A stretch of 64,000 nt of DNA from Sweltsa coloradensis (Eukaryota > Arthropoda > Insecta > Plecoptera > Chloroperlidae), in contig JAMZAV010001710.1 of assembly GCA_024449915.1 (NCBI GenBank), forward strand, positions 272,240 to 336,239, written 5' to 3'. A program made the translations under genes and the position numbers. Below are positions 19,961-31,260 of this stretch, in pieces; position 1 is the stretch's first letter, and every line of letters starts with the position of its first letter. Under the pieces are notes generated by a model. It was not told the DNA's origin. It was given only the letters and a program-made list of their open reading frames with translations, and searched no databases.

Positions 19961-21060
19961 AGAAACTAAGTCAGCAACAAAATACATTTTAAAATCAGTT
20001 CAGAGTTGTTTTTAAAGTTAGGCAGTGAAATGGCATGAAAAAATGTCAGGACTGAAGTAGGCCAATGGCCTAACAGATTGAGACGAAATTTTAAACAGAC
20101 ATCCGTGACCATGCAGTCAACTGAGAATTGCTAACAAAATGAGCAAAATCCGTTGCTATTTAACCTACAAGAAATTGAGAAATATGTAGGAAATGTGTAG
20201 GATTTATTTTAACGACAATGTATTAAATTTTATAGATTAATTTCTTAAATATAGGCGGTGACAAAGGTGTATCGAATCTTGCTCGCTCAAGGTTACCCAA
20301 AATTCCTCTCTGAAAAGTGAAAACCTTGCTATCTTTACTCGTATTTCGTACCTGCTATTTTTTCCATAGTAAGTTATATGCTTTTCAAAACAAGTTCTTT
20401 AATTTTTCAGAAATAATAAAATAATCCAGAAGCCAGCGCCTTAGCCGATTATAGACAAGGAAAACGCCAAAGTCGTTGTTAGAAGAGTGAGCGAGTTATG
20501 TGTAGAGTACCTGGGAACATTTGGTATATGAGAGAGATTTGAGTTTAGTTGGTAGGCCTAAGGACGCGTCAACTGTAATAGACCAGGAGCTAATTCCTGT
20601 AGTGCTATTAACGAAATTGGCTCACCCCAGTTAACATCTCAAATCTGACTTGACCACGTGTTAGTATGCACCTTGTATGTATGTATGTATGTATGCCAAC
20701 ATGGGTGGCGAAACGTCGCGAAGAGCCCGAGAATCATCCAGAACTAACAACAACGTTGTTTTCAATTGTGTTTTCTGAATCAAGAAACCATGCCGCGGTC
20801 ACTAATACGTTTCTAACACCCTTATAGGCCACGCACTGTGGTGCAGTGGCAGCAATGCTATCAATGGAATAATAAGACAGTTAATAAAAAGTATCATTGC
20901 AGATGCTGTTGGCATCGACGGTTGACTTGTGACCAGCGGCCAGATTACAGTGTTGGCCCTCAAATTGGCCACAGTTCACAAGCCTATGCGTTAGTATCGA
21001 CAAAGTTGCTCTACATAAAAATAGATATCTCTATAAATGGTTGCATAATTAGCGAAATTC
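19961..21060. other. Intergenic; includes (TATG)n at 20674-20697
   Basis: Six TATG units at 20674-20697 are the only clear repeat. No recognisable coding frame; the 77-codon frame at 20838 (plus) has no family motif that I can name. Confidence 0.5.
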
Positions 21061-21540
21061 GCTCTTTATAGTTTATCGTTCTTTTTGGAATTTCGCTCTT
21101 TTTTACCAGTCGCTCTTGTTGGCTTGTCGCTCTTTTTGACCTGTCGCTCTTATTGACCATTCGCTCTTTTTGAGTCGCTCTTATTGGTCCGTCGCTCTTA
21201 TTGGCCTGTCGCTCTTAATTGTGGTCCTGGCTTCGCTCTTATTTGTCGCCTTTCGCTCTTATGGGCGTCGCTCTTATTACCGCGCTCTCCTTGGTTTCGA
21301 CCTTATTGCGGCGCTCTTATGGGCGGTTACCGTATAACACCGAACACCAGTATACCTGATAATACCGGTTAATACCAAAATACCAGTTAATACCAAAAAC
21401 CGGTATAAGCCTACCGGTTTTTTAGCAACTTGTATAGGCCTACCATTTTGTCGGTATGCAAAATAACCGGTTATTTAACCGGTATATCGAATTACCGAAC
21501 AGGCCTAGTATCGCCTACCGCACGCGTAATATTCGGTCTG
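21061..21540 (-). repeat. Composite repeat, inverted second copy
   Basis: From the left, about a dozen ~20-bp units of type TCGCTCTTATTGGCCTG (21080-21320), then GGTTACCGTATAACACCG and ACCGGTTAATACC words (21330-21490), then CGAACAGGCCTAG. This is the part order of 10437-11600 on the opposite strand, with a much shorter ACCGGTAT section. Confidence 0.85.
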
Positions 21541-21721
21541 GACCGGCACCTCCACTATCCAACACATTTTGCACATTAAAACTAAAAGTTTCAATTTCGC
21601 TAGTTAATTCGCATTTTGACCAGTTTGATACCATTATGTTTGTTATAGATTTCGCAAAATTCGCGTTTTCAAAATGTTTTTTCTATCTCTAAATGATGAA
21701 ATTTGTCAACAATATTACATT

Positions 21722-22354
21722 TTAAGGCTATTCCACCGCGTTTTTCTATTTTCCATAATATGCTACTAAGTCAAAATATAGTGAATGGCTTTGAAACATG
21801 GCTATTTTAGAAAATCAAAAATATTTTTTCCAAATTTTTCTGATCCGGTACACGGCCAATATAGCCACCTCAAAATAATTTCAAACTTCAATTCGCCAGG
21901 GCACACCATTCAACGTAGGGTGTTGTGCTTTTGTGACATTAATTTTCAACTGTTTTTCTTTAGACTGACTGAGAGAAAACAGATTTATTTTAACAATTGT
22001 CTTTCCTGCGAATTTTTTTGTTTGGCGGTACAAATCGGTAAAAAATACCGCCAAACGAAAACATTCGCTGGAAAGACAATTGTTAAAATAAATCTGTTTT
22101 CTCTCAGTCAGTCCATAGAAAAACAGTTAAAAATTAATGTCACAAAAGCACAACACCGTACGTTGAATGGTGTGCCCTGGCGAATTGAAGTTTGAAATTA
22201 TTTTGAGGTGGCTATATTGGCCGTGTATCGAAACAAAAAAATTTGGAAAAAATATTTTTGATTTTCTAAAATAGCCATGTTTCAAAGCCATTCACTATAT
22301 TTTAACTTAGTAGCATATTTTGGAAAATAGAAAAACGCGGTGGAATAGCCTTAA
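21722..22354. mobile_element. 0.6-kb near-perfect palindrome flanked by TTAA
   Basis: TTAA at 21722-21725 and 22351-22354 bound a 625-bp sequence. It starts GGCTATTCCACCGCG and ends CGCGGTGGAATAGCC. The two halves are near-perfect inverted copies meeting at about 22038 (TACAAATCGGTA loop). A TTAA duplication is typical of piggyBac and Kolobok superfamilies, so this may be a foldback MITE of one of them. The 136-codon open frame at 21785 is an artefact of the palindrome and shows no motif. Confidence 0.88.
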
Positions 22355-22574
22355 GGCAATAAAAAGGACATATTAAAAAATTCACGAATTAATTTTGTTA
22401 TCACCATTTTTCACTACTTCTACCTATAGATATTTCCCCACAATAATGGAAGTTATTGTTAAGTTAATTTTATACCGGTACTCTTGTATTCAATTATGTA
22501 AATTGTAAACCATCTACGTAGGGGCCTAGGTATTGAATTTGAATAGGCTATGGCTATAGGGCTAGGCGGGTGTT

Positions 22575-23060
22575 TCCACCATTGATCTTGGGCCTCACCG
22601 AATCAGCGCCGGCCTGCCGAGCTCGGCACCTCATCTTCTTCTCTCTCATCTCCTTGTCGCAACACCAGCTCTCTCCACTTTCTCCTGTCCTCCCACCGTC
22701 TTTCTCTCTCTTCCACTATCCATTCATCTCCGCGAATAATCTTTGCTGTTAAAGCGCTCTAAACCATTACTACTCCTCTCTCCTTCACATGTATCTGCCT
22801 GTACTTGGTCTTGCCATGTGTCTCGAGGTCTTCCCACTCTTCTCCTCTCATTCTTTAGCTCAAATACTTGTCTTGGGATTCTATTCTTCTCCATTCTCCT
22901 CATGTGTCCATACCATCGTAGTCGCTCCTTCCCCATCTTGAACTTTAGGCTCTCTATTCCTACTTTCTTCCTTATCACACTAGGTCTACTTCTTATCTTG
23001 TCCAACCTAGTCACATATGCCACATTGTATACAATGAACTTCATTCATCAGCTGTCTGTA
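22575..23060 (-). pseudogene. Non-LTR retrotransposon RT, C-terminal fragment
   Basis: Minus strand. Frame 22724-23044 reads VTRLDKIRSRPSVIRKKVGI, then LRWYGHMRRMEKNRIPRQVF and RRVGRPRDTWQDQV, the same C-terminal LINE block as at 12325-13062. Further 3' it decays (GGRTGE-type residues, out of frame). At 22730-22768 sits ATCTTTGCTGTTAAAGCGC, matching the 3' tail of the SINE-like insert at 6620-7029. No intact RT core. Confidence 0.87.
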
Positions 23061-23260
23061 GTGCACTTTCTTTCCAGACCATAAATAAATTTTAATTTGA
23101 CATATTTTATTTTTTAACATGTTTTAAATTTTAATGACACTTTTTTGTTTTTGTTTCAGAAACCCAAGGTCAACCCTTGCCAACCTCGTCACAAGAAGAT
23201 AATTTTCAGTGTTAAAATCTGTGTTGCGTTATAAATCTTTAGTAGCCTAGGCCTACATAG

Positions 23261-23762
23261 TAGGGATGACATCGGGTACTCGGGTACCCGACTCCTACCC
23301 GACTCCTGTTGGAGTTGACTCCATTTTCAAAGAGTCGGGTAAAAAAAAAAAAAAAAATATTTTTTTATTTTATTTTGATAAATTTTGAATGAAGTTGCAC
23401 TTGTTGTCTCGTTAGTCGTTATCTTATCTCAAAACGTAAACATAACAAATCAGCGAGAGTCTCGGCCGGGCCAAGAGACAAGCAAGCTAGTGATACGTAG
23501 CGGGTGGAGGGGGGGGGGGGGGAATGGCCGGACAGCGTTGTGCAACCCCACTGAAAATCAGTTTTATAACTGAGTGGGTAGACTCATACAATTTATTTAT
23601 TTTTTATTTAACGAAAGTAGTGGGCTAAAAATAACTTTTGCATGAAAAAATTAAATTTTTTTTTTTTTTTTTTTTTAAATTGCGGATCGGGGAGTCGACT
23701 CCTACCCGGTTCCCAAGGCTCCGGAGTCGACTCCAATATTTACTACCCGATGTCATCACTAC
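23261..23762. mobile_element. Non-autonomous DNA transposon with TAGGGATGACATCGGGTA termini
   Basis: The left end TAGGGATGACATCGGGTA is inverted at the right end as TACCCGATGTCATCACTA (one mismatch). Both subterminal regions repeat ACTCCTACCCG and GAGTCGACTCC words. Interior A17 and T20 homopolymers and G10 at 23511. Termini resemble hAT-type MITEs but no clear 8-bp duplication is visible. Confidence 0.75.
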
Positions 23763-24739
23763 TATCACAGATAATAGAGTACCTGTTTATGCAACACTTG
23801 CACTGCCTTGTTGTTCACAGCCATCCTGGTACTATTTGTGCACTTTAACTTCATTGTTTATTGCTCACCGCCATCCTAATATTTTTGTATCAATTTCTTT
23901 GGTGTTGAAAAGGACGCTATGTTTCTTTGTTTTCAACAATGTTTATCATCAGACTGAAATTACTTACTGCATCGGCCATTCGTATGGTCTAGCGTTATTC
24001 TCTGTTAACTTTCGATAAGTTATTAATAAATACAGTGTTTTTACTTGTGATTTGCCATTCAAAGAGTGTGTTATTGTGTCCGTGGATCGCTGAACCAGGG
24101 CCTTCATTTACAGTCCACTCATTTGTTATCTTTAACAAGGTCCTCCATTCACTCCAGAGTTTCATTTTCATCTTCATGTATCACCCATTCATCTCTTGCC
24201 CCAACATTATCCCCAACTTCCTATGTACATTAGGTATATACAATATATCCTATCATTAAAAAATAACCTACTACAGGAACAACTCTTCCACTCACTACTG
24301 TATACTTAAAAGCCCTGTACATCACCTATATAATTCACAATGTGGTCAATTAAAAACTTATCAAACTAATCCACAAACACACATTCATAACGATGAATCA
24401 TCAAATCAAGCTCTTCTAAATAATTTATATACGGCTATTAACCTTGAATAAAATCCTGAATGAGCAACTTTCTGCAGCACCCATCAAATCATGCAATCAA
24501 ATAATTGCTGACCCACTAGAAAACTCATTGAAATAGCTAAGCCTCACATAGCTTTGACCGACAAATACAATAGCTCATTATGACACATAGCCGCGTACTC
24601 CTGGCTTGGGGAAATATCCTATTCACATCTGCCTATATTAACCTCGCCTGGTACACTAGATTCTGCCAGCCACACATATTATACAAATATGTAATTTCCC
24701 CAAGAATTCTCAACATGAAACATTCTGTAGCTCTTACAA
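23763..24739. other. Intergenic AT-rich DNA, nothing recognised
   Basis: Short open frames on both strands without motifs. A loose local repetition of the GCCATCCT words occurs at 23820-23880. Confidence 0.5.
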
Positions 24740-25123
24740 AGCCATGTGCCACCATGTAATGAATAAGCGACTATCTCACTAAACTATGCAACAAGAAACA
24801 AATTAACCCAAGGAATGATTCCAAATTTGAATGAACATATTTTTGTAAGAAAAAAAAAATTAACACATACAAAACCGACGTATCTCCAACCATGTAATGG
24901 ATAAGGTGCCAATGAATTACATAAGAACTCAAAATTTGCTCGCCAACAAAGCTTCAACTAAAATTCCTAAAAAATCAAAATTCAAAAAAAAAATTCCACA
25001 AAACACATTTTTATCCAAAATTTAAAAATTAACAAAAACCCAAGCCTCACACCATGTAATGGATAAGCATCTCTTATAAAAACCAGCGCCTCCAACCATG
25101 TAATGGTTAAGCGTCTATCTAAG
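24740..25123 (+). repeat. Irregular tandem repeat with CCATGTAATGGATAAG word
   Basis: Copies of ACCATGTAATGRATAAG near 24750, 24890, 25050 and 25095, preceded by ACACATACAAAACCGACG-type sequence; spacing 44-160 bp. A fifth copy lies at 35190 on the other side of the LTR element, so the element split the array. The word resembles the D-loop of tRNA-Arg (TAATGGATAAGGC), but no full tRNA is present. Confidence 0.7.
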
Positions 25124-25890
25124 TGTAGTGAAGCTGGGTTATGCTAATGTTATTTGGTTTAGTTTAATTTATTATTAAGTCTATTTTACATTCTTTGTTA
25201 CACTACATGTAACATGTCATTGTGTAGTGATTATATTATGTAATTGTATTTTGGAATTTTGTATTTGGTAATTGTAATGTAATTTCATGTGGCCTGTTAA
25301 TTATAAAACAGCAAGTTAGGTTGATTGTGCAAAGTGCCAGAGGTGTAGCAAGCTCACTTCCCTGTACTAGTTACTTCACTGTTATGGAATGTGATCAGTC
25401 AGCAGTTTTGTGTAAAGTGTGGCTGGCTGTGATGACATTCTCCAGGTGAGGTAATTAGGAAGAAGTGACTTGACTAGAGACTAGGACAGGTGGCAGTCTA
25501 GGTTGGGTGTAACATAGAAATTGGAGTAGGGTCTGGTGTGCTCTCCAAGACAGTTTAAATCCACATTTCTATAATTCTACAACTCTGTTTAACTATCCCC
25601 TCAAATTACCAAGAAAGTACTTTATACAATAAACCACCGGATTCACAAAAAGTACTAGACTACAGTCACTGGAAAGAGAAAGCTCTCCCTACCATCCGTC
25701 TTTCCCCAAACTACCCCTAACATCTACGGCAAGGGCAGGTCCCAGCTCCCCACGACAAAACTACAACCATCCCTCAGTCCCGGCTGCCGTAGTCCGTTTG
25801 CAGCCAAAAACCACGTCCTTCGAAGAGTCCAACCCCCGCCCCCTCGAACTCATCTACATCTACGAGCTACGAGTGGTGGAGCGGCTTACA
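25124..25890 (+). repeat. 5' LTR
   Basis: TGTAGTGAAGCTGGG ... GGAGCGGCTTACA. Near-identical to 34314-35075 apart from small indels concentrated in the last 250 bases, many in homopolymers (for example CAAAAAGT versus CGAAAGTA). Boundaries are set by the TG...CA ends and TSD. Confidence 0.93.
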
Positions 25891-25891
25891 T

Positions 25892-25909
25892 TGGTGGCAG
25901 CGCTTCCGG
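25892..25909 (+). promoter_or_regulatory. Candidate primer binding site
   Basis: TGGTGGCAGCGCTTCCGG starts one base after the 5' LTR. The leading TGG would pair with a tRNA CCA end. The primer tRNA cannot be named from sight. Confidence 0.6.
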
Positions 25910-26163
25910 ACTTCTGCTCGCCTGGACTTCGGCTGTACCGGTGCCTGTTGAAGAAACTACAATCCGGCTCAAGGACTGCAGTGCGTCTGTTAGACGAAAA
26001 GGTACCTCACTTCTCATCACATCTGTTACAATTTTAAAGGTTAAGTTGTGTGTATTAATTTATTAAATCCTATATATTGTCTGTAATCAAGATGAATACA
26101 ATTTGGGTCCGTTGTAGAGGTGGCAGTTCCGCGTAGTCATGTGGTGGTGTTTGTTTAGGCCTG

Positions 26164-27260
26164 GTGGAAGTGTTCACTGGGGAAAGAGGTCACAGAGTGT
26201 GGAGGATTTTCTCACCTCTGTGGAAGAAGCCGCCATTATCGGAGACTGGACGGAAACACAGAAGTAGCAATAGCAAAATTAAGATGAAAAAATTTAGCAA
26301 AGATTTTATTGTAGCAAATGAGGAGGTCAAGCCCCTTGAAAATGGAAGGAGTTTCGATCAGAGCTGGAAAAAAAATTTAAACCACGCGAGCCTCTAGTTC
26401 ATGCGAAGAAGCTTTTCGAAGGTTTTGTACAGAGTCACGTGAAACGGCACAGGAATACGCCATCAGACTGAAAAAAATGGCTAGAAACGGTTTATTAACA
26501 GGGAAGCAGGGCTGGGAAGGTGCTGAAGTGGAGCTTAGGGAGAAAATTATTAGATGAGAGGATACTTTCTCAGTTTAAGTGGGCTAAAAGAATGGAATTA
26601 AAGGGTTTTTGTTCTTACGCGTTCTCCTACAACTATGGCAAAGGCAAATCGATGTAGCGCAAGAGGAGGAGGAAAATGAAGAATGTCGGTACCCAAAACA
26701 GGCTCAAAAATAGGCATGTAAACCTAGTTTCTGGGGAATTAGCTTCACAACATCTACCTTTGGTGAGGAATGAGCAAAGTGGCATGTCAAGCAGCACCTT
26801 AGCAAATTACGGTTTCTCCCTCAGGTAGGCCTACGTGGATAATACAGGAGACCCCGGTTGCCACCCGCTGTGGGGGTAAGGGCCATTGGAAAAAAGAATG
26901 TCCGAATCCATATCGTCCGGAATGCTACTTTTTCATCGAAGGGGGCACGTGGCTAGAGAGTGTCGGGCTAAACTTCGAGGGAACGGAGGGAAAAATCGAG
27001 ACTCGACTCCTGGTAACTGGGGTTCATGGGGACAGCAGCCTACACAGTTTAACCCTCATTTTTAGAACACACCTTCACAGCAACCCTTGGGGACCGCAGT
27101 GGGTTATGGACAACCACCAGTGAGTTACGGGCAGGCTCCCTTGTTTTCCACCTTTCCCACAGAACAGTCAGCCCATGCCGCAGGGACAGTTGCCTCAGAA
27201 CAGCAGGGGTTTCAGCACACGCAAGTCAGCCGGTAAGCCCCAAACTCCAATCGCTCCCTA
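26164..27260 (+). pseudogene. Gag region with zinc knuckles
   Basis: Decayed capsid-like sequence: near 26440-26520 the frame reads SRETAQEYAIRLKKMARNGL, a typical Gypsy Gag capsid stretch. At 26870-26912 RCGGKGHWKKEC remains of a CCHC knuckle, whose first Cys is separated by a one-base frameshift. A second knuckle at 26920-26975 is also out of frame (its GHVAREC-like part is visible only in another frame). Gag would package element RNA; this copy is not translatable. Confidence 0.75.
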
Positions 27261-27299
27261 CCTACACCCCGAGGTGGGGAGAACAGAGCAAACTAAGGT

Positions 27300-28930
27300 T
27301 ACCCCTTGACAACGTAGACACCTCTGTATTTAGCACACATCACAAAAAGCAGTTTGGGACGCTCAGTGTTGCTCTAAGAGTAGGGGACATGAATTGTGAG
27401 ATGCTTGTGGATCGGGTGCTAGATTACCATCGTCAAGGAAGCTCTGAGGGAGGGGCTGGAAGTGGGGCCCAAATGGATTGTGGGGGTGTTAGAAGTATCT
27501 CGGGTCCCCCACTTCCTCTTATTGGTACAGCTACAATAGAATTTACTCTAGTGGTCATAAATTTAGTCTTTGTCTGTTACGTTTCTCCAATGAACTCAAC
27601 ATAAGTCCCAAGTGGATTGTTGGGCCTCGATTTTTTGGAAAGGAATGAAGCACGTATTGATTATAAGTAAAAAGCAACTTTGGATGCGGGGAGTGTGTTT
27701 CCGCTGTCTGGTGAAGTGAATACCCAGTCTGTTTGACAAGTTTAGGTGTAGACATGGCTGGCGTAGCTTCGTCACCGCCGACTCTGAAGTTGTTGCCAGG
27801 GGTAGCCTCTCCGCTAGTACAATCATGCCAGTGAAAGAAGAAGAAATTGTAGATTTAGATTCTAGGTTGATGGTGTTGTGCAGGGGTCAACGTAACACTA
27901 CGCTAAGCAAGCTCCCATAGTGAATGAGTGTGTTTCTCTCCAAGACTCAGCAATAGAGTCACCAGAAAGTAATATTACGTTAGTACGTAAGTTCTCAAGA
28001 AAAGAATCTCCTAAATAGAAGTAGTGTTTGTACAGTTTTCCTCAGATTAAGGTTAAGGAAACTCCCCATAGAGAAGTGGAAAGGTTCTCCTCAAAGTTTG
28101 AAGAAGTTTCTCCTCAAGAATGGAAGAAGGAGACTCCTAATATTAAATATGAAAAGTTAGCTCTCAAGTCTAAAGCAGTGAGGAACCGCATAGAAGTATT
28201 TTTAAAGGGTCAGCCTCTCGTGCCCCCAGAAAGAAGGTCTTCAAGAAGAGAGCTAAAATAGTTTCTGGTAGTGGGGTTGGGGAAGGTCAAGTAAGCAATG
28301 TTCAACTCGATCTTCTGAGCCAGACGAAGCAGCTTGTGTGGACGGACTGCTGATGGATATTCGAGACCACTCAGACCGCAGACAAAACCTACTGGTTAGC
28401 GCATTAGCTAGCGGTTCATTGGAGGGCAAGGGGAGTGTGCAGAGGTTCATGAAGCAATAAACCTGGACAGCCTAGGAGGGGGACACTCAGCTCGACAAGC
28501 ATTCCATGGAAGAGGAGAAGACAGTTTACCATGAGCTCTGGATTGATCACCCAGGGACCATGCACGTTCGTCTTCGTGGTGTATAACCGTTCCGCCTCGC
28601 TGTGAGATGCTGTGTACTGGAGTTCAAGACTGGCAAACAACCGGGGACGTTTGTGGTGGAACCTGCTACTCTCACTGTTTACGGTGTTTCGTGGGCCGAG
28701 TGTTTCGGCACTTCTAAGCCTTCCCCGCGAGGTTACGCTGAAGGTGAGAATGTGACACGCATGCCGTTGGTGGTTCCGAGAAAGGCTATTCTAGGCATAG
28801 CAGAAGAGGTAAATCATACCCCGCACCAGGGCCAGGATACCAAGCTAGTGGCACATGTGTCAGGTATTGGATGCAGCGGATGCTCCGCCATTGGACCAGT
28901 ACTTTGAGCTCGACCACCTGGATTCAGAGG
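27300..28930 (+). pseudogene. Protease / pre-RT region of Pol
   Basis: At 27365-27545 VGDMNCEMLVDRVL stands where a retroelement protease has its MLVDTG-type catalytic motif. The catalytic Asp context is altered and the downstream IGTATIEFTL strand is followed by frameshifts. The rest to 28930 is lysine- and glutamate-rich linker with several broken frames (28028-28261, 28602-28907). Assigned from position and weak similarity. Confidence 0.6.
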
Positions 28931-29129
28931 ATCGCGGGGAAGTTGCTTGCCTTGAAAGGGAGGATATCGTGACGTGTTCTTTATCCCTGTGATAATTGGG
29001 TTGTACTCAGTTAGGGGAAAACATGAATAGATGTTGGTGATGCTAGCCCAGTAGCGAAAAAACCCGTATCGAGTACCTCACAGCCAGAGACCGTTCTACA
29101 GGAATAATAGATGGTATGCTTGAAGCCCG

Positions 29130-29720
29130 GGATATTACGCCATCAACGTCACCGTGGTCGGCCCCTTTGTGGTCTTAGTCAAGAAAAAGGAGAGGAGGGA
29201 TGGACCATCAGGTTTGAGGTTGTGCATAGATTACCGTAGGATAAACGCACTGAGTAATCGTGACTTTTTTCCGTTGCCCCATTTGCAGGATACGCTTGAC
29301 CAGCTAGGAGGGGAAGAGCTTTTTTCGTGTCTCATTTTTTTTTCGGGATATTGGCAGGTGGAAATTGACGAGAGGGGCATTGACAAGACAGCATTTTCCA
29401 CTCAGCAAGGGCACTTTGCTACGTAAGAATGGGGTTTGTTTAAAAAGAACGCGCCGTCCACTTGGCCCCGGTTAATGTATGCTGTGCTATCTGGCCTGAC
29501 TGGGGAACATGTCTTGTTTATTTTGGATGACTTGTGGCCTACTCTGGAAGCAGTGTGGGATGAACACCCTTGTCCGGTTGAGAAACATTTTTGGGGCGGC
29601 TTCGAAGTGCAACCTGAAGCTTAAACCATCTAAGTGCAAGTTCATGCAAAAGGAGAAGGCTATTTAGGACACGTAATATCAGCTGAAGGTGTTCGAACTG
29701 ATCCTAGCAAGATTGCTGTG
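29130..29720 (+). pseudogene. Reverse transcriptase (Ty3/Gypsy)
   Basis: Frame 29154-29426 reads GPFVVLVKKKERR, LRLCIDYRRINALSNRDFFP and FSGYWQVEIDERGIDKTAF, the finger/palm motifs of Ty3/Gypsy RT. The next frame (29436-29624) has NAPSTWPRLMYAVLSG and the catalytic box as ILDDL, with the usual Tyr replaced. A stop and a frameshift separate the pieces near 29425. The thumb follows out of frame to about 29720. Confidence 0.92.
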
Positions 29721-29789
29721 ATAAAACATACCCTCAACCTAAGTCCCCCTCGGGAAAGTAAAAGCTTTTCTTGGCCTTTTTGGTTTTTA

Positions 29790-30340
29790 TCGTCGATTTA
29801 TTGCTGATTGCGCGGAAATTTCAGTGCCGTTTAAACCGCTTAACCTCCCAGGGTGTCAAGTTTGACTGTCACCAGCGTGTCAGAGGCGTTTAAGAAAATG
29901 AGAAATGCCTTGTGTAAAAGAGCCTGTGTTACTCCGTTACCCAGATTTTAGAAACCCATTTACGTTGTCATGTGATGCAAGTGGCTATGCAATCGGAGCG
30001 ATTCTGTCACAGAAAGTAGATGGGTTGGAAACAGCCAATTGCTTATGCTAGCAGGGGTTGAATGAAACAGAGCAGAGGTGGTCAGCAACAGAGAGGGAAT
30101 GTCTCGCGGTGGTTTGGTCGATTAAGATTTTAATTGTTACCTTGTACGGGAAAGAGTTCACGGGTCATCACGGATCATCGGCCCGCTAGTCTGGTTATTT
30201 AATTTGAAGGATCCTAGCTCAAAACTCATGCGGTGGGCGCTGATGCTCTCAGAGTACGAGTTTAAATTGTTCACAGGCCTGGGAGAGAAAAATGGTAATG
30301 CTGACGCGTTGTCTCGGTTAGCAGTGTGTGCTCTGATACC
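29790..30340 (+). pseudogene. RNase H domain
   Basis: CDASGYAIGAILSQKVDG at about 29970-30025 is the first RNase H strand with its catalytic Asp. ATERECLAVVWSIK at about 30085-30130 carries the Glu region. After a frameshift, YEFKLFTGLGEKNGNADALS (30255-30315) is the typical end with the last Asp. Broken in at least two places. Confidence 0.88.
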
Positions 30341-30559
30341 GTACCAGCCCTTTTTTGGGATCGGGGCGCACATTCGAGAGGAACAGAGGCGTGATGAACG
30401 GGGAGTGCAGTGATCGAAAGTTTGGAAAGTGACCCAATGTCTAGTGAGGTGTACACTCTGGATGAAGAGGGACTGCTATATAAGATAAGTCTGGAATGGA
30501 GAGGACAGACCAATTAGTCGCGCCTGAGGCAATGAGAAAAAGGGTATAATTTTAAAATT

Positions 30560-31260
30560 TATCACGATTTACCGATGGTGTCGCATGGAGGTTTTTAAAA
30601 AAAACATTAGGACTGATTAGAAGTTTGTTTTTTTTGGCCAGGGAATGTACGGTGACATCAAGAAGTACGTGGCTTCATGTAAATCGTGCTTGGAACACAA
30701 GTCTCCACCTAATCGTAAGAAAGCACCGTTACAAGCATTTGCAGAGGTGACTTCGGCATTCGAGAGAGCCAGCATGGACGTCGTCGGGCCTCTACCTATA
30801 AGTGACGAGGGATTTAAGTACATCTTAACGTATCAGTGTGGCGTTTTACCAATTTTCCTGAGCGTGAACCCAGACAGCAGCGCGACATTAGCGAAGACCT
30901 TTGTGACTGGTATCGTGGCGAGACATGGCATTCCTCGGGAGCTTCTAACGACTTAGGATCCAACTTTGTTTCAAAGATGATGAAGGAAGTGTGTAAGCTA
31001 CTCCAATCATGAGAGGATTTTAGACGTCAGCTATCATCCTGAAAGTAATGGTATGCTGGGAAAGTACCCATCGTGTGCTAAAGGAAATGTTGTCTCACTT
31101 CGTCCAGGATAATCAGCGAGACTGGCCTGAGTGGATCCCATATGTGCTGATGGCGTACAGAGCTTCGATCCATAGCGCGACTGGGACACGCCGTTCTATT
31201 TGCTACAAAGCGAGAGACTTTTCCGTTTCCTTTTCATAGTTTTGTTCAACCTCAACGTGT
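30560..31260 (+). pseudogene. Integrase (zinc finger and DDE core)
   Basis: 30645-30956 contains the CKSCLEHK half of the HHCC zinc finger and ERASMDVVGPLP with the first catalytic Asp. The second catalytic region follows a stop at 30954. The third, at about 31035-31060, reads YHPESNGMLGK, so the expected Glu is replaced by Gly in this frame. 31048-31239 has RDWPEWIPYVLMAYRASIHS, the end of the core. Confidence 0.9.

Noticed and set aside
21785..22195. 136-codon open frame as a transposase
   Set aside because: It spans both arms of a near-perfect palindrome; the sequence is constrained by the inversion and shows no catalytic motif.
24035..24259. Short open frames with hydrophobic residues as small membrane proteins
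   Set aside because: AT-rich DNA gives Phe/Ile/Leu-rich frames by chance; no start context, motif or conservation evidence.
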